From Candidatus Iainarchaeum sp. (GTDB taxonomy: Archaea; B1Sed10-29; WALL01): DNA of 64,000 bases. The stretch covers positions 62,001 through 126,000 of the forward strand of contig JAGMCR010000002.1 in the NCBI GenBank assembly GCA_023129115.1, in the 5' to 3' direction. The notes beneath the pieces are model-generated. The model did no database searches and was not told where the DNA came from. It saw nothing but the letters and a program-made list of their open reading frames with translations. A program made the position numbers and the translations under genes. Numbering within the stretch: the stretch's first letter is position 1; the number at the start of each line of letters is the position of its first letter. Below, one piece after another: positions 30,945 to 39,615 of this stretch.

Positions 30945-32864
30945 CTATTTGGAGTCTCCTAGCACTTGGTGGTAAAAGTTGGACTCCCGGGCCAGTGCAT
31001 CCACTTCGTTTTTCTTGACCCTAAAGCCGTGTGTTTCGCCTTCGTATTCCACGTATTCGTGCCTCACTCCTTTTTCTTCCAGTGCCCGAACCACTTCCCT
31101 GGAGCACTCGGGGGTGACAACCTTGTCATCACTACCCTGGAAAAGAATCATGGGGTTTTTCAACGCTTCCAAGTGATAAATGGGAGAACGGTCTTTGAAC
31201 ACCTCTCTTCCCTTGGAAAGTGTTGTTCCCACCAGGTTTTCAATGTACCGTGACTCGAATTTGTGAATTTGTTCTTCTAAAGTGATTAGGTTGCCGATGC
31301 CGTAGTAACTAGCTCCCACTGCAAACAAGTCAGGATACTGGGTCATCATCCTTTGCACTAGGTACCCTCCTGCACTCCCTCCCCTGATGGCAACCCTGGA
31401 CCCATCTACTTGTCCCTTTTTTATCAAGTGCTTCACGGCGTTGGCCACGTCCTCGGCGTCAACCACGCCCCAGGAGGATGGGAGCTTGTCCCTGTACTTC
31501 CTGCCGTAGCCCGTGCTTCCCCGGTAGTCCACGTCCACCACGGCAAAGCCGGACGAAGTCCAGAATTGCGTGACAAAGGAAAACGAGGCGTGGGTATTGC
31601 TCGTGGGGCCTCCATGCGCCACTACCAACAACGGCGGTTTTTCTCCCTCCATGGGCAGGTATCCGCTGTTTTTAGGGGGGTAAAAAAAGGCGTGTGCCTG
31701 TTCTCCGCCTCCAGTGGAGTAAGTTATGAACTGGGGGAGGGAAACGTCTTCCGGCTTCATTTCCAGCGAAGAACCCTCCCTTAACACATCCAGCTTCTTG
31801 GACTCCATGCCAAAGGCGTACACGCTGGCAACGCTGGTACTGCTGGCCCCAACGAAAAATATGCTGCCTTCCTTGTCTGTTTTCAGGTGGTGGTACGTGT
31901 TCAGACCTGTTTCCACGCGTGACACAGATTTGTCTTCAGGGTCAACAAATACCAAGTGCTCTGTTCCTTCTTTGGTCATCACGGCTACTATCCTGCCGTC
32001 GGGAAGGAAGTCGTAAGTGCTCTGCCCGAAGGCCCACAACGGCCTGCCGAACTCGGCTTGTTCACAGGTAATCCTATTCACTTCGCCGTCCCAAGCGTAC
32101 AGGTTCCACCAATTCTCAGGCGAAAAAGGGTCTTCCGCCACCCTGTCCTTGGCATAATACAGCTTGTCCTCTTGGTTGAAGCGGGGCAGGCAAATAGCGC
32201 AGTCTTTCCCCCCCTCCACTTTTTTTACGTCACGGACGCTGTCCTTCCTCCACTTGCCCATCATTAACTCCGTGCCATCCCACGGCATGTTGGGATGGTT
32301 CCACTGGAGCCACGCCACGTATTTTCCCGAAGGCGAAAAGACAGGACTAGCATAGAAATCGCTGCCCCGGGCAACGATGCGGGGCTCCACCGCTTTTTCA
32401 GAACGCGCGTCCAGCACGGCTAGAAGATTCTCGTTTTCCTTGTCTCCGCACTCTTTTTCGTAGACAAACAAAAGGCTTTTTCCGTCAGGGCTTACTGTGA
32501 GCGAGGCATACTTACCCAAGGACCCGTCTTTGTTTGTTGGGGGGGTGAGGGGCCTGGCTGCAGAAGAGCTTGGGGGTTGATGGTAAATGCGTTGGTCCTG
32601 GAAGTTGGAGAAGTAAACATTCCCCCCAAAAACCGCGTACGCTCCTCCACCGTACTCGTGAACCCTGTTCCTGGCGCTGAAACCAGGGGGGGTGACGTCC
32701 CCCCTGTTTTTGGAGACTACTACGCAACGCCCGCCTTCGGCCGGCCGCATTTCCAGCCAGTAGGCGTCACTGCCGTCGGTTTGAATCTCGCTCAGTCTGA
32801 CCACGTCAGAAAATACTTGCTGGGGGGAAATGGCGGACTGCCATTGAAGAAACGGTTTTTGCAT
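30945..32864 (-). CDS. S9 family prolyl oligopeptidase / acylaminoacyl peptidase
   Basis: 639 residues from ATG 32864 (GGTGAG ribosome site, TATA AATTATAAAT about 32898); an in-frame extension to 32954 crosses the promoter and is rejected. The N-terminal beta-propeller repeats are followed by the alpha/beta-hydrolase domain. Ser is in IRGGSAGGYLVQ, Asp in FQGSDDKVV, His in GETHGFRV. No signal peptide, so cytoplasmic peptide breakdown is likely. Transcribed against the core orientation. Confidence 0.9.
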   Translation of the reverse strand: MQKPFLQWQSAISPQQVFSDVVRLSEIQTDGSDAYWLEMRPAEGGRCVVVSKNRGDVTPPGFSARNRVHEYGGGAYAVFGGNVYFSNFQDQRIYHQPPSSSAARPLTPPTNKDGSLGKYASLTVSPDGKSLLFVYEKECGDKENENLLAVLDARSEKAVEPRIVARGSDFYASPVFSPSGKYVAWLQWNHPNMPWDGTELMMGKWRKDSVRDVKKVEGGKDCAICLPRFNQEDKLYYAKDRVAEDPFSPENWWNLYAWDGEVNRITCEQAEFGRPLWAFGQSTYDFLPDGRIVAVMTKEGTEHLVFVDPEDKSVSRVETGLNTYHHLKTDKEGSIFFVGASSTSVASVYAFGMESKKLDVLREGSSLEMKPEDVSLPQFITYSTGGGEQAHAFFYPPKNSGYLPMEGEKPPLLVVAHGGPTSNTHASFSFVTQFWTSSGFAVVDVDYRGSTGYGRKYRDKLPSSWGVVDAEDVANAVKHLIKKGQVDGSRVAIRGGSAGGYLVQRMMTQYPDLFAVGASYYGIGNLITLEEQIHKFESRYIENLVGTTLSKGREVFKDRSPIYHLEALKNPMILFQGSDDKVVTPECSREVVRALEEKGVRHEYVEYEGETHGFRVKKNEVDALARESNFYHQVLGDSK

Positions 32865-32932
32865 TTTTCTCACCGGTATACTACATCCCTCGAAAACACA
32901 TTTATAATTTAGTCTTCCGGAATATAATGGTG

Positions 32933-32972
32933 GGGTACTCCTTAGCCTAGCCAAGCAGCCCTCCCGAGGCTT
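32933..32972 (+). repeat. Cassette junction, type B
   Basis: GGGGTACTCCTTAGCCTAGCC, AAGCAG, core CCCTCCCGAGGCTT (32959-32972). CTTAGC/GCCAAG pair imperfectly, as in the copies at 21585 and 29664. Confidence 0.7.
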
Positions 32973-33060
32973 CTATCTATTAACGCCTCAAAAAAGCCAT
33001 AAATCCTAACCGCACGCCACTGTTCTTATCATCTTTGTGCCCTCGTGCTAGACATTACCC

Positions 33061-33945
33061 CTATCCACACTGTACCTTCCGCTCGTCGTATCCCATAGCG
33101 ACCCCATCAACAAAGATGCTGGCGTCTACGTGCATTGTTTTGAAAGCTGAAGTAATGATGTACATGACCGGAGTTGTGTGGGTCCAAGAAGTGGTTTCTG
33201 CATCGCCTTTGTTGCGGATGCAGCGTTCCACGCCATACTCGCTTGTGACTGTCCATGCGCCACAGTCCACAGCATCCTCGGGCCACACATATGGGGGCGT
33301 AAGGCTGCTGCCAACCGGCCCGGTCGCAGTCCCTGCAGAAGTTATCTGTATGTCGGCCCAGCCATATTTATCCTCGTTGGTAAAGGTGCACGTCAGGGAG
33401 GTGACCTTTACGTCGGCTGTTACATCCAGGATTGCTGTTGGAGTAGGGGTTGGTGTTGGAGTGGAAGTTGGCGTTGCTGTTGGAGTGGGAGTCGGTTCTT
33501 TTTCAGGCTTCACTATTACAGTAGTGCTCTGGCATTTTTCTGTTGTGCCGTCATTGGCGCATACTCCGAACGTGTAGGTTCCCTCAGTTATCGGCGTGCC
33601 CCTCAAGAGCCCGTTGAGCTCCAGCGCCATCCCAGTCGGCACGAAACCTGCGCCGAATTCAACAGTGAAGAAATACGGCGGATTGCCTCCAATGGGGTTT
33701 GTCGTCTCTCCTGCAAGCCCCCCGCATGTCGCGCCGGACCTTGCAGAGTCTGGCTCACAGAAAGGGTGTGGGGGATAAGGAACGCCGGCTCTGGCATCAG
33801 GAAGCTTGGGAAGCACGGTGAACGTGAGCTCTTCCTCCGGAATCTCCTCGCCGGATTGGGTGCAGCCGCTGGTAAGGACTAACCCGAACACAAGTAGTGC
33901 CCCAAAAAGCACGAACAGCGCTGGATTCTTGCCCATAGCCCCCAT
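33061..33945 (-). CDS. Lipoprotein with Ig-like (putative Ig, He_PIG-type) domain
   Basis: 294 residues. Signal peptide ends at lipobox GLVLTSGC. A domain with NGLLRGTPITEGTYTFGVCAND is typical of cadherin-like Ig modules in surface proteins. A Pro-Thr linker (PTPTATPTSTPTPTP) leads to a C-terminal beta domain of unknown type with paired cysteines. TATA GGTTTATAA (about 33963) upstream. Cell-surface attachment is inferred. Confidence 0.75.
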   Translation of the reverse strand: MGAMGKNPALFVLFGALLVFGLVLTSGCTQSGEEIPEEELTFTVLPKLPDARAGVPYPPHPFCEPDSARSGATCGGLAGETTNPIGGNPPYFFTVEFGAGFVPTGMALELNGLLRGTPITEGTYTFGVCANDGTTEKCQSTTVIVKPEKEPTPTPTATPTSTPTPTPTPTAILDVTADVKVTSLTCTFTNEDKYGWADIQITSAGTATGPVGSSLTPPYVWPEDAVDCGAWTVTSEYGVERCIRNKGDAETTSWTHTTPVMYIITSAFKTMHVDASIFVDGVAMGYDERKVQCG

Positions 33946-34070
33946 TAATGCACTGCCGCATTATAAACCTTCCCCAAGCTTTTCAACCGAACAAACCGCA
34001 TTAAAACACTGGTGAGAACAGAGCCAAAAACTGTGTTTTTTGGATTTCAGGGCTTGATTGGCCTGGTTTA

Positions 34071-34114
34071 GACACCCCCTTTCCGCGGAAGCTTCTTGAA
34101 GAACCCTCCCAGGC
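34071..34114 (+). repeat. Decayed cassette junction
   Basis: GACACCCCCTTTCCGCGGAAG resembles the type A arm at 26869, but the centre is deleted and the core is reduced to ACCCTCCCAGGCG. Confidence 0.55.
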
Positions 34115-34222
34115 GAATCCAAAATCGCATGGGGGACTTGAAGTTTATTAAAGAGGATATGGGTAAGGGTTATTATCTGGTTAGGAAAACATTTAACTTG
34201 GAGAAAAAAGAGGTGGTATGGA

Positions 34223-34867
34223 TTGAGGGAAGAAGGCTTGTTAAGAGACTTGGCCGAGAAAAAGAAGGCCGGAAAAATAACCTCAGAGGAAGCGGTACGA
34301 GAACTTCATAAGCGCGGCCTTCAGCATGGCAAGTATTCAAACCCTTGGATAACGATTATTCCCATGATAGGCGGGGGCATGCTCTGCTTTATTAGTGGAC
34401 TAGCAAAGGCAACAGGCATGCCAATGCTGGAACCACTTACGAAGCTGCCAGCGTTTGTCTTTCCCCCAGTACTAATTGGTTTAGCAGTTATTTTTGGTAT
34501 TCTGGCTATGGGGTTGATATTATACAGCGCTTGCTCAAGGGTGATGAATGGGGGGACAACACCACGATATGCATCTGAGACTACCGTGCTCACGAGAAAT
34601 GGGCTTTATGGAGTTATGCGGCACCCTGAAAATATTGGTTTTTTCATGTTTTTTGTTTCCCTCACAGTGTTCTCAAGCAACCACGTTCCTTTCAATGTTT
34701 TGTCAGTGATCGGCACCATTTTACTTACTATAGGCTGCTATTTTGCTTGCGTGGAAGGCGAAAAACTTAACGTGTTGAAGTGGGGCGATGAGTACAAGCA
34801 GTACATGGAAGAAGTCCCAAGGTTCAACTTCGTGCTTGGCATTTGGAGGCGGCTCAAGAAAAAGTGA
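34223..34867 (+). CDS. Isoprenylcysteine methyltransferase-like membrane protein
   Basis: 214 residues from TTG 34223. Four to five hydrophobic helices and the family ending: NGLYGVMRHPENIGFFMFF, CVEGEKLNVLKWGDEYKQYM. These are SAM-binding features of the ICMT/PEMT family, which methylate lipids or C-terminal cysteines. A short ORF in another frame (34129-34311) overlaps the start and could be an N-terminal part separated by a frameshift, or chance. Substrate unknown. Confidence 0.72.
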   Translation: MREEGLLRDLAEKKKAGKITSEEAVRELHKRGLQHGKYSNPWITIIPMIGGGMLCFISGLAKATGMPMLEPLTKLPAFVFPPVLIGLAVIFGILAMGLILYSACSRVMNGGTTPRYASETTVLTRNGLYGVMRHPENIGFFMFFVSLTVFSSNHVPFNVLSVIGTILLTIGCYFACVEGEKLNVLKWGDEYKQYMEEVPRFNFVLGIWRRLKKK

Positions 34868-34946
34868 CGCACATCATTTCCGCGGGAGCTTCTTGGGAAA
34901 TGGCCTGTGTGCCCCGTTCTGGGGGCGCAGGCTCTGTACCTCTGCG
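34868..34946 (+). repeat. Truncated cassette junction, type A
   Basis: CGCACATCATTTCCGCGGG ... GGAAATGGCCTGTGTGCC, then GGGCGCAGGCTCTGTACCTC. The arm is intact but the core is missing; CCTTAAATAG, the promoter of the AbiE pair, follows at 34961. Confidence 0.65.
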
Positions 34947-34985
34947 GCTAGGACCAAAACCCTTAAATAGTATTGTTACTGTAAT

Positions 34986-35002
34986 ATTAACATATTGTTA
35001 AT
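34986..35002. promoter_or_regulatory. Inverted repeat at AbiE promoter
   Basis: ATTAAC-ATATT-GTTAAT sits about 25 bases after TATA CTTAAATAG (34962-34970), on the expected transcription start. AbiEi antitoxins repress their own operon through inverted repeats, so this is a likely operator. Confidence 0.5.
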
Positions 35003-35015
35003 TTGGGTGTAATCA

Positions 35016-35513
35016 ATGAAGGGTCTTTCGGGTAAGGAGTTGGAGATGGTCTCGTTTCTCGAGCTGAAGGAAAAGTATTTTTTCACGAGGAGCGACGTGA
35101 GGCGATTTTTCAAGAGCGAGAACGAGATGAACGTCTACCTGCACAGGCTTAAGAAAAAAGAAAGAATCGTGAAGCTGAACAGAAGCAAGTATTTCCTTGT
35201 CCCAGTGAAAGCGTTCGGGGGCTTCTGGGCAGAGCACCCCCTCGTGATTATTGATGAAATCTTTAACGGGGAGAACTACTTCATTAGGGGGATGGCTGCA
35301 GCACATTACTGGGGGTTGATAGACCAGATTCCCACGCAGGTAGAAGTGGCTTGCACGAACAAGCAAGGAAAGAAAAAGATTTTTGGGTTCATTATCCTGT
35401 TCAAGAGGGTGAGGCCAGCAAGCATGAAGGGCTTCGTGAAGAGGAAAATCGGGAAGCATCCTTTCCGGATAATGCCAAAGAAGGGGGTTGAGGAATGGCT
35501 GAAATCTCGTTGA
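35016..35513 (+). CDS. AbiEi-like antitoxin / regulator
   Basis: 165 residues. N-terminal winged helix (LKEKYFFTRSDVRRFFKSEN, LHRLKKKERIVKLNRSKYFL) followed by the AbiEi C-terminal region (YFIRGMAAAHYWGLIDQIP). It overlaps the nucleotidyltransferase gene by 19 bases, the usual AbiE arrangement. Acts as a type IV antitoxin and autoregulator in characterised systems. Confidence 0.82.
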   Translation: MKGLSGKELEMVSFLELKEKYFFTRSDVRRFFKSENEMNVYLHRLKKKERIVKLNRSKYFLVPVKAFGGFWAEHPLVIIDEIFNGENYFIRGMAAAHYWGLIDQIPTQVEVACTNKQGKKKIFGFIILFKRVRPASMKGFVKRKIGKHPFRIMPKKGVEEWLKSR

Positions 35514-36256
35514 TGAACACGGCAGAACTAAAGCACGTTGCCGGAAAAATGGGGTTCAACTTAATCTACCTGGAAAAGGATTATTTCCTGACGCTGCTGC
35601 TGTATTTGCTCAGGGACATTAGTGGCATTTGCTTCAAAGGCGGCACTGCATTGAACAAGATATTCCTCAATCACACGCGCCTCAGTGAGGACCTGGACTT
35701 CACGTGCACTGGCGACTTAAAAAAAGTAAAAAAGGAAGTGCTGGAAGTACTGGGAGAAAACAAAAGCATTTTCACTCGTCACGAGTTTGATAACCAGACA
35801 CAAAACTTCTTCCGCCTAAAAGTATTCTACAAAAGCGATTTCTCCAAGAACAGCTACGTGGTTCTTGACGTGAACAGCAAAGCATCGGTTCACAAGAAAC
35901 CAAAAGCAGAAGTAGTGCCGCACTTCTATGAATCTATTCCACAATTCAAGGTTAAGACACTGGCACCTGAAGAACTTGTAGCTGAAAAAGTGAGGGCACT
36001 GATAACCCGGAACCAGCCCCGGGATTATTATGATGTCTACACTCTCCTGCAAAATGGTTACAAGGTGAACAAAGCCCTGCTAAGAAAAAAGTTGGCCGAA
36101 GCAAATGAATGCTTTGATATTGACAGGATATTCGTAAACGCCAAGAAGATTTATTCAAAGTGGGATGAGGATGTTGCCCATTTAACAAACAAACCAGTAA
36201 CGTACACCGCTGCCATCAAGGCTCTCCAGAAAGAGTTCGGGTACAAGAGCAAATAA
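35495..36256 (+). CDS. AbiEii nucleotidyltransferase toxin
   Basis: 253 residues. GICFKGGTALNKIFL and TRLSEDLDF are the GSx10DxD-like nucleotidyltransferase motifs of AbiEii; KTLAPEELVAEKVRAL and PRDYYDVYTLL complete the family. In phage-defence AbiE systems the toxin modifies tRNA acceptor ends. A tRNA-directed toxin in a tRNA-anchored array is notable. The junction repeat starts at its stop. Confidence 0.88.
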   Translation: MAEISLMNTAELKHVAGKMGFNLIYLEKDYFLTLLLYLLRDISGICFKGGTALNKIFLNHTRLSEDLDFTCTGDLKKVKKEVLEVLGENKSIFTRHEFDNQTQNFFRLKVFYKSDFSKNSYVVLDVNSKASVHKKPKAEVVPHFYESIPQFKVKTLAPEELVAEKVRALITRNQPRDYYDVYTLLQNGYKVNKALLRKKLAEANECFDIDRIFVNAKKIYSKWDEDVAHLTNKPVTYTAAIKALQKEFGYKSK

Positions 36257-36417
36257 CAGGCACCTCGTTTCCGCGGAGCTTTCTGGAAAGCAAGGGGGGC
36301 ACCCCCGCGCGTCCCCCGACGTTGGCCTTAAGCCAACGTCCAGCTGCAACGCCCTCCCCGCTTGGCGCCTTCGGCGCAGAATCTAGAGCCACACGACTTG
36401 GCCCCCCTTAGGCTCTA
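36256..36417 (+). repeat. Diverged cassette junction with extra hairpin
   Basis: GCACCTCGTTTCCGCGG ... GGAAAGC arm; GACGTTGGC-CTTAA-GCCAACGTC hairpin (same place and loop size as GACGTTGA/TCAACGTC at 22530); GGCGCCTTCGGCGC; AATCTAGAGCCACACGACTTG; decayed core CCCCCTTAGGCTC. Confidence 0.65.
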
Positions 36418-36447
36418 ATCTCGCTGTGTTTCCGGGGCTCTTGCTTT

Positions 36448-37116
36448 TCAGCGCCAGCTTATCTCGCCTGTTTTTAGGACAGAGCCGTCGTTCATGTCTA
36501 TGTACGCCACCAGTCCTTTCCCCCCTTCGCCGCTGACAGGGCCCAGCCTTATGTCATAAACCGGATAATCAGCGACCAGGTAATTGTAATCTGCCGTGAC
36601 CGACATTGCCCCCAGGCCTTCCAAACCAGTTTGTTGCTTTGCTATTTCAACGGCTTCCGGGCTATCAATGTTCCACTTGGACGTATCCGCCAGTCTTTTC
36701 CCGGCGTGTTCTTCCCAGCTGCCCTCGCTTATCTCCATCGCGTCTTTGCCCTCGTAGCACCCGAACCCACCTGAGAGCAGCTCGCCTTTGTTTATGACCG
36801 CGAAGACGAGCGTGAACGTGTTGTCAGACTGCTTTTTCTCGAATGTCACTATCCACGTATCGCTCCTGCCGTCCTCAACCGCCGCGTGGCCTTTCTTGTG
36901 CCCGACAACGGTTCCTCCAGCCCCTATATCGCGGAGGTGCACGTCACCGAACTCGGCTGACGCGCGCTCGTAAGCCATGTCAAATGCTTCCCTGGCCGTT
37001 ACTTCATTCACCGGAGCCGCGGGTGCCTTTGCCCCCTCTGCCCCCTCGCCTGCTCCCTGGACGCAGCCCATCGTAACTGCAAGCACTAACAGCAAAACCA
37101 ATAATGATTTCCTCAT
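36448..37116 (-). CDS. Secreted lipoprotein with PepSY-like region
   Basis: 222 residues from ATG 37116 (MRKSLLVLLLVLAVTMGCVQ), lipobox Cys at about residue 18. The C-terminal part (YDIRLGPVSGEGGKGLVAYI, DMNDGSVLKTGEISW) resembles a PepSY-type domain. TATA CTATAAAAAG (about 37150) upstream. Sole gene of its cassette, against core orientation. Function unknown; surface location likely. Confidence 0.68.
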   Translation of the reverse strand: MRKSLLVLLLVLAVTMGCVQGAGEGAEGAKAPAAPVNEVTAREAFDMAYERASAEFGDVHLRDIGAGGTVVGHKKGHAAVEDGRSDTWIVTFEKKQSDNTFTLVFAVINKGELLSGGFGCYEGKDAMEISEGSWEEHAGKRLADTSKWNIDSPEAVEIAKQQTGLEGLGAMSVTADYNYLVADYPVYDIRLGPVSGEGGKGLVAYIDMNDGSVLKTGEISWR

Positions 37117-37167
37117 CAAAAGACCTCCAGCAGGAGGATACGCCGAACGCCTATAAAAAGGCACTCT

Positions 37168-37233
37168 TTGGGCCCAGGCTCTAGACCCGTGCGATTTATT
37201 CCCTCCCGAGGCTCCATTACCACGTCAAGGAGC
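37168..37233 (+). repeat. Cassette junction with GGAGCC hairpin
   Basis: GGGCCCAGGCTCTAGACCCG, TGCGATTTATT, core (37201-37214), CATTACCACGTCAAGGAGCC. The upstream arm is shortened and overlaps the promoter of the minus-strand lipoprotein. Confidence 0.75.
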
Positions 37234-37309
37234 CTCTGCCTTTTTTGCATGAGGGAAGTTTATATATGCTCACTGTGGCAAGAAGATACATAATAGAGGA
37301 GGATTTAGT

Positions 37310-37924
37310 TTGTTTGATTTGATCGATTTTTTAGAGGAACACTGGAGAGCGGTTGGCATTGCTTTAATAATCTTCCTTATATCCTGTATCTTCACGCTTG
37401 CCTCAATCTTAATTGGACAGATGGAACCGGTAGTGGATATTCTAATAACAAATGGTTCTCCACATTTCATTAGTTTTGTTACTTTTTCATCGTCAATGAC
37501 CAACATCTTAACTACTATGGGCTGGCTAATTGCTTTTTGTTGGATGGCCGCTGTTTACTTGAATGAATTGGCGATATGGAACTATGGAAAAGCAAACGAA
37601 GAAAAGTTTTATTTGGGTCCGGGAGATGATAACGAACATTTTGACAAGCATGGAGAGAAGTATCACCCGAAGAAAGAAAAGAATCAGGAAATGACAATAA
37701 TGGCTGATGGATTACTCGAATTCAAAAGAATCCTGCTCGCTGTAGTTTATGTGGGCATAATCCTATTTGCGATAGGAACAATTTTTAGTTTGGATAGTTT
37801 AACAATGTTCTATTTGGGGCATATCAGCTTTTCGTTTGTTAGTTTATTTGTTATGATGGCGTTCAGCATTTTTAAATTATACCCTAAGATTGCACCATCC
37901 CACAGAACCGATGGAGAGGGTTAA
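37310..37924 (+). CDS. Four-helix membrane protein, cassette, unknown
   Basis: 204 residues from TTG 37310, with AGAGGAGG seven bases upstream (a strong ribosome site). Hydrophobic segments: VGIALIIFLISCIFTLASIL, NILTTMGWLIAFCWMAAVY, ILLAVVYVGIILFAIGTIF, FSFVSLFVMMAF. Eighteen bases from the next gene, so one operon. Base composition is clearly AT-richer than neighbours. Possibly the membrane effector of a defence pair; no family recognised. Confidence 0.6.
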   Translation: MFDLIDFLEEHWRAVGIALIIFLISCIFTLASILIGQMEPVVDILITNGSPHFISFVTFSSSMTNILTTMGWLIAFCWMAAVYLNELAIWNYGKANEEKFYLGPGDDNEHFDKHGEKYHPKKEKNQEMTIMADGLLEFKRILLAVVYVGIILFAIGTIFSLDSLTMFYLGHISFSFVSLFVMMAFSIFKLYPKIAPSHRTDGEG

Positions 37925-37941
37925 GTCGCAGTTGGGATAAT

Positions 37942-39372
37942 ATGAAAAACACAAAGAAAGCATCAAAAACAGCGCATAAGAATCAACGCGATTCATTTGT
38001 TAGATCCCAAAATGAACATTGCTTTCTGAAAGATAAACAAAAAATAAAGTATCATTCCTTTATTCTTCTGGAGATAGTTCCTCTGGAAAGAATCCAAAAA
38101 CTTATCCATGGGCTTGACAAGCTGTATGCTAAAGCTTCAGTGGCATCTGAATCTCAATTGAGATATAAGGACATTCTTTCAACCAGTCATCTAAAACTCT
38201 TCGAGAGAAATACAATAAATTTACCGTATGTAGTTACAAAAAAACTCAAAGGCAAAATTTTGTCTAATTGTGTATTTCACGATCTCGGAGATCATATTCG
38301 GCACATCCATATCTCAATTTACAAAGTTTTGCCATCTACCGTGATTCTTCAGATTCAAGTACATCTAAATGATAAACTAAGCAAAAAGATAAACGATGTT
38401 ATTTATAGCTACCACAAAGAGATTAGGAAACCAGTTGAGACACCTAGGGGCAAATACACCCAGATATATGGCCCCCCTCATCAGAAAGAGAATCAAATTT
38501 ATCAAGTTAGAAAAGACTTGCACAAGGAAGCTATTGATTTCTTAAAAAAGTATTTCACAGGATATTTTTTTGAATTGTCTGATGAGAGCATCTCGGTAGT
38601 ACCCTCAATCGATTTGTTTTCTTTGGATTATCCTAACGAAGATGGCCAAATTTTGGATTGGGGCGATAAAAACCATGGATTCTTTCAGTGTTTCAGCACA
38701 TATATCGGGCCGTGGGATTCTTTTAAGTACAAAAACTACCTGTTTTGTCTTGAATCCAAAAGAAACGCCAAGTTTGAGAATTATCTGATATTTGCCAACA
38801 GAAAGACCACATCGAATAATATGTATCCCGATATTGATGCTTCCATTGAAGAAACCCTTAATTTCTGTTCCTTTGATTTAGTGGCCATTAACAGGTGGAT
38901 TAAAGTTCAAGAAGAGATGGTAGGAACGCTTAATTCAACCGTGTCGAGGGAAATATCTCAGATACAACAAAATAGATTTAGTAAAGCTATAGAAACCAGA
39001 AAATCTGTTCTTAAGAGTATTTTTCCCTTTGAACGCTTTGCAACAGAGTATGTAAGATACAAAATGATTCCTGATAAATTTGAATTTAAAAGCCTTAAAG
39101 ATGAGAGAGCCCCCGACAAACAAATTGACTTGTTCAATGGATTGAAAGAAGGAATCACTGCGAAAATTACGGAACTACATGAATTGATTAATGGATTTAC
39201 AAGACAGCATGAAAGTATTATGGCCTTAAAAAATCTGGAATTCAGTAAGAATATGCAAAACCTTATTATCATATTGACAATAGCTCTTATAGTGTTAACG
39301 ATAATCCAAATAGGCATAGGGGCATATGGATTAAAAACACCTGGTTTAATAGTGAGATTTCTCTTCGGATGA
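37942..39372 (+). CDS. Tail-anchored protein, cassette, unknown
   Basis: 476 residues, Lys-rich N-terminus, mixed alpha/beta middle, a helical segment (residues 330-420) and one transmembrane helix near the C-terminus (NLIIILTIALIVLTIIQIGI). No catalytic motif seen. It shares the low GC of the upstream membrane gene, which points to recent transfer of the pair. Confidence 0.6.
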   Translation: MKNTKKASKTAHKNQRDSFVRSQNEHCFLKDKQKIKYHSFILLEIVPLERIQKLIHGLDKLYAKASVASESQLRYKDILSTSHLKLFERNTINLPYVVTKKLKGKILSNCVFHDLGDHIRHIHISIYKVLPSTVILQIQVHLNDKLSKKINDVIYSYHKEIRKPVETPRGKYTQIYGPPHQKENQIYQVRKDLHKEAIDFLKKYFTGYFFELSDESISVVPSIDLFSLDYPNEDGQILDWGDKNHGFFQCFSTYIGPWDSFKYKNYLFCLESKRNAKFENYLIFANRKTTSNNMYPDIDASIEETLNFCSFDLVAINRWIKVQEEMVGTLNSTVSREISQIQQNRFSKAIETRKSVLKSIFPFERFATEYVRYKMIPDKFEFKSLKDERAPDKQIDLFNGLKEGITAKITELHELINGFTRQHESIMALKNLEFSKNMQNLIIILTIALIVLTIIQIGIGAYGLKTPGLIVRFLFG

Positions 39373-39416
39373 TAACTCGGGGGTTATCCTCTAATCCACC
39401 TACCCGTCTGAGCTTT

Positions 39417-39523
39417 ATTCCGCACCAGTCTATAAATAGTCCTTTGAGCAGAGCCTCGGGGGCATGAGGACCGACCCTTACAATACCGGTACGAAGCTAG
39501 TGAATTGCCTTGAGCGGGTTAGG
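39417..39523 (+). pseudogene. Truncated copy of integrase promoter and first 20 codons
   Basis: Bases 39417-39523 repeat 16313-16419 with few changes: CCGCACCAGTCTATAAATAG, the inverted core GAGCCTCGGGGGC, then ATG (39464) and MRTDPYNTGTKLVNCLERVR. The match stops abruptly after GGGTTAGG. The remains of a second integrase unit, or the product of a recombination or deletion event. Confidence 0.85.
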
Positions 39524-39615
39524 GGGTGTAGAGCCAACTTTATTAATAGAGGCGTGCATAAAGCCAGTAGAGGGCAATTTATTTATATAGCCGGTTCATT
39601 TGTATGGCTTAGAGG

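Noticed and set aside
34096..34311. 71-codon ORF before the methyltransferase
   Set aside because: No recognisable domain; may be a frameshifted N-terminus, but the evidence is not enough for a feature.
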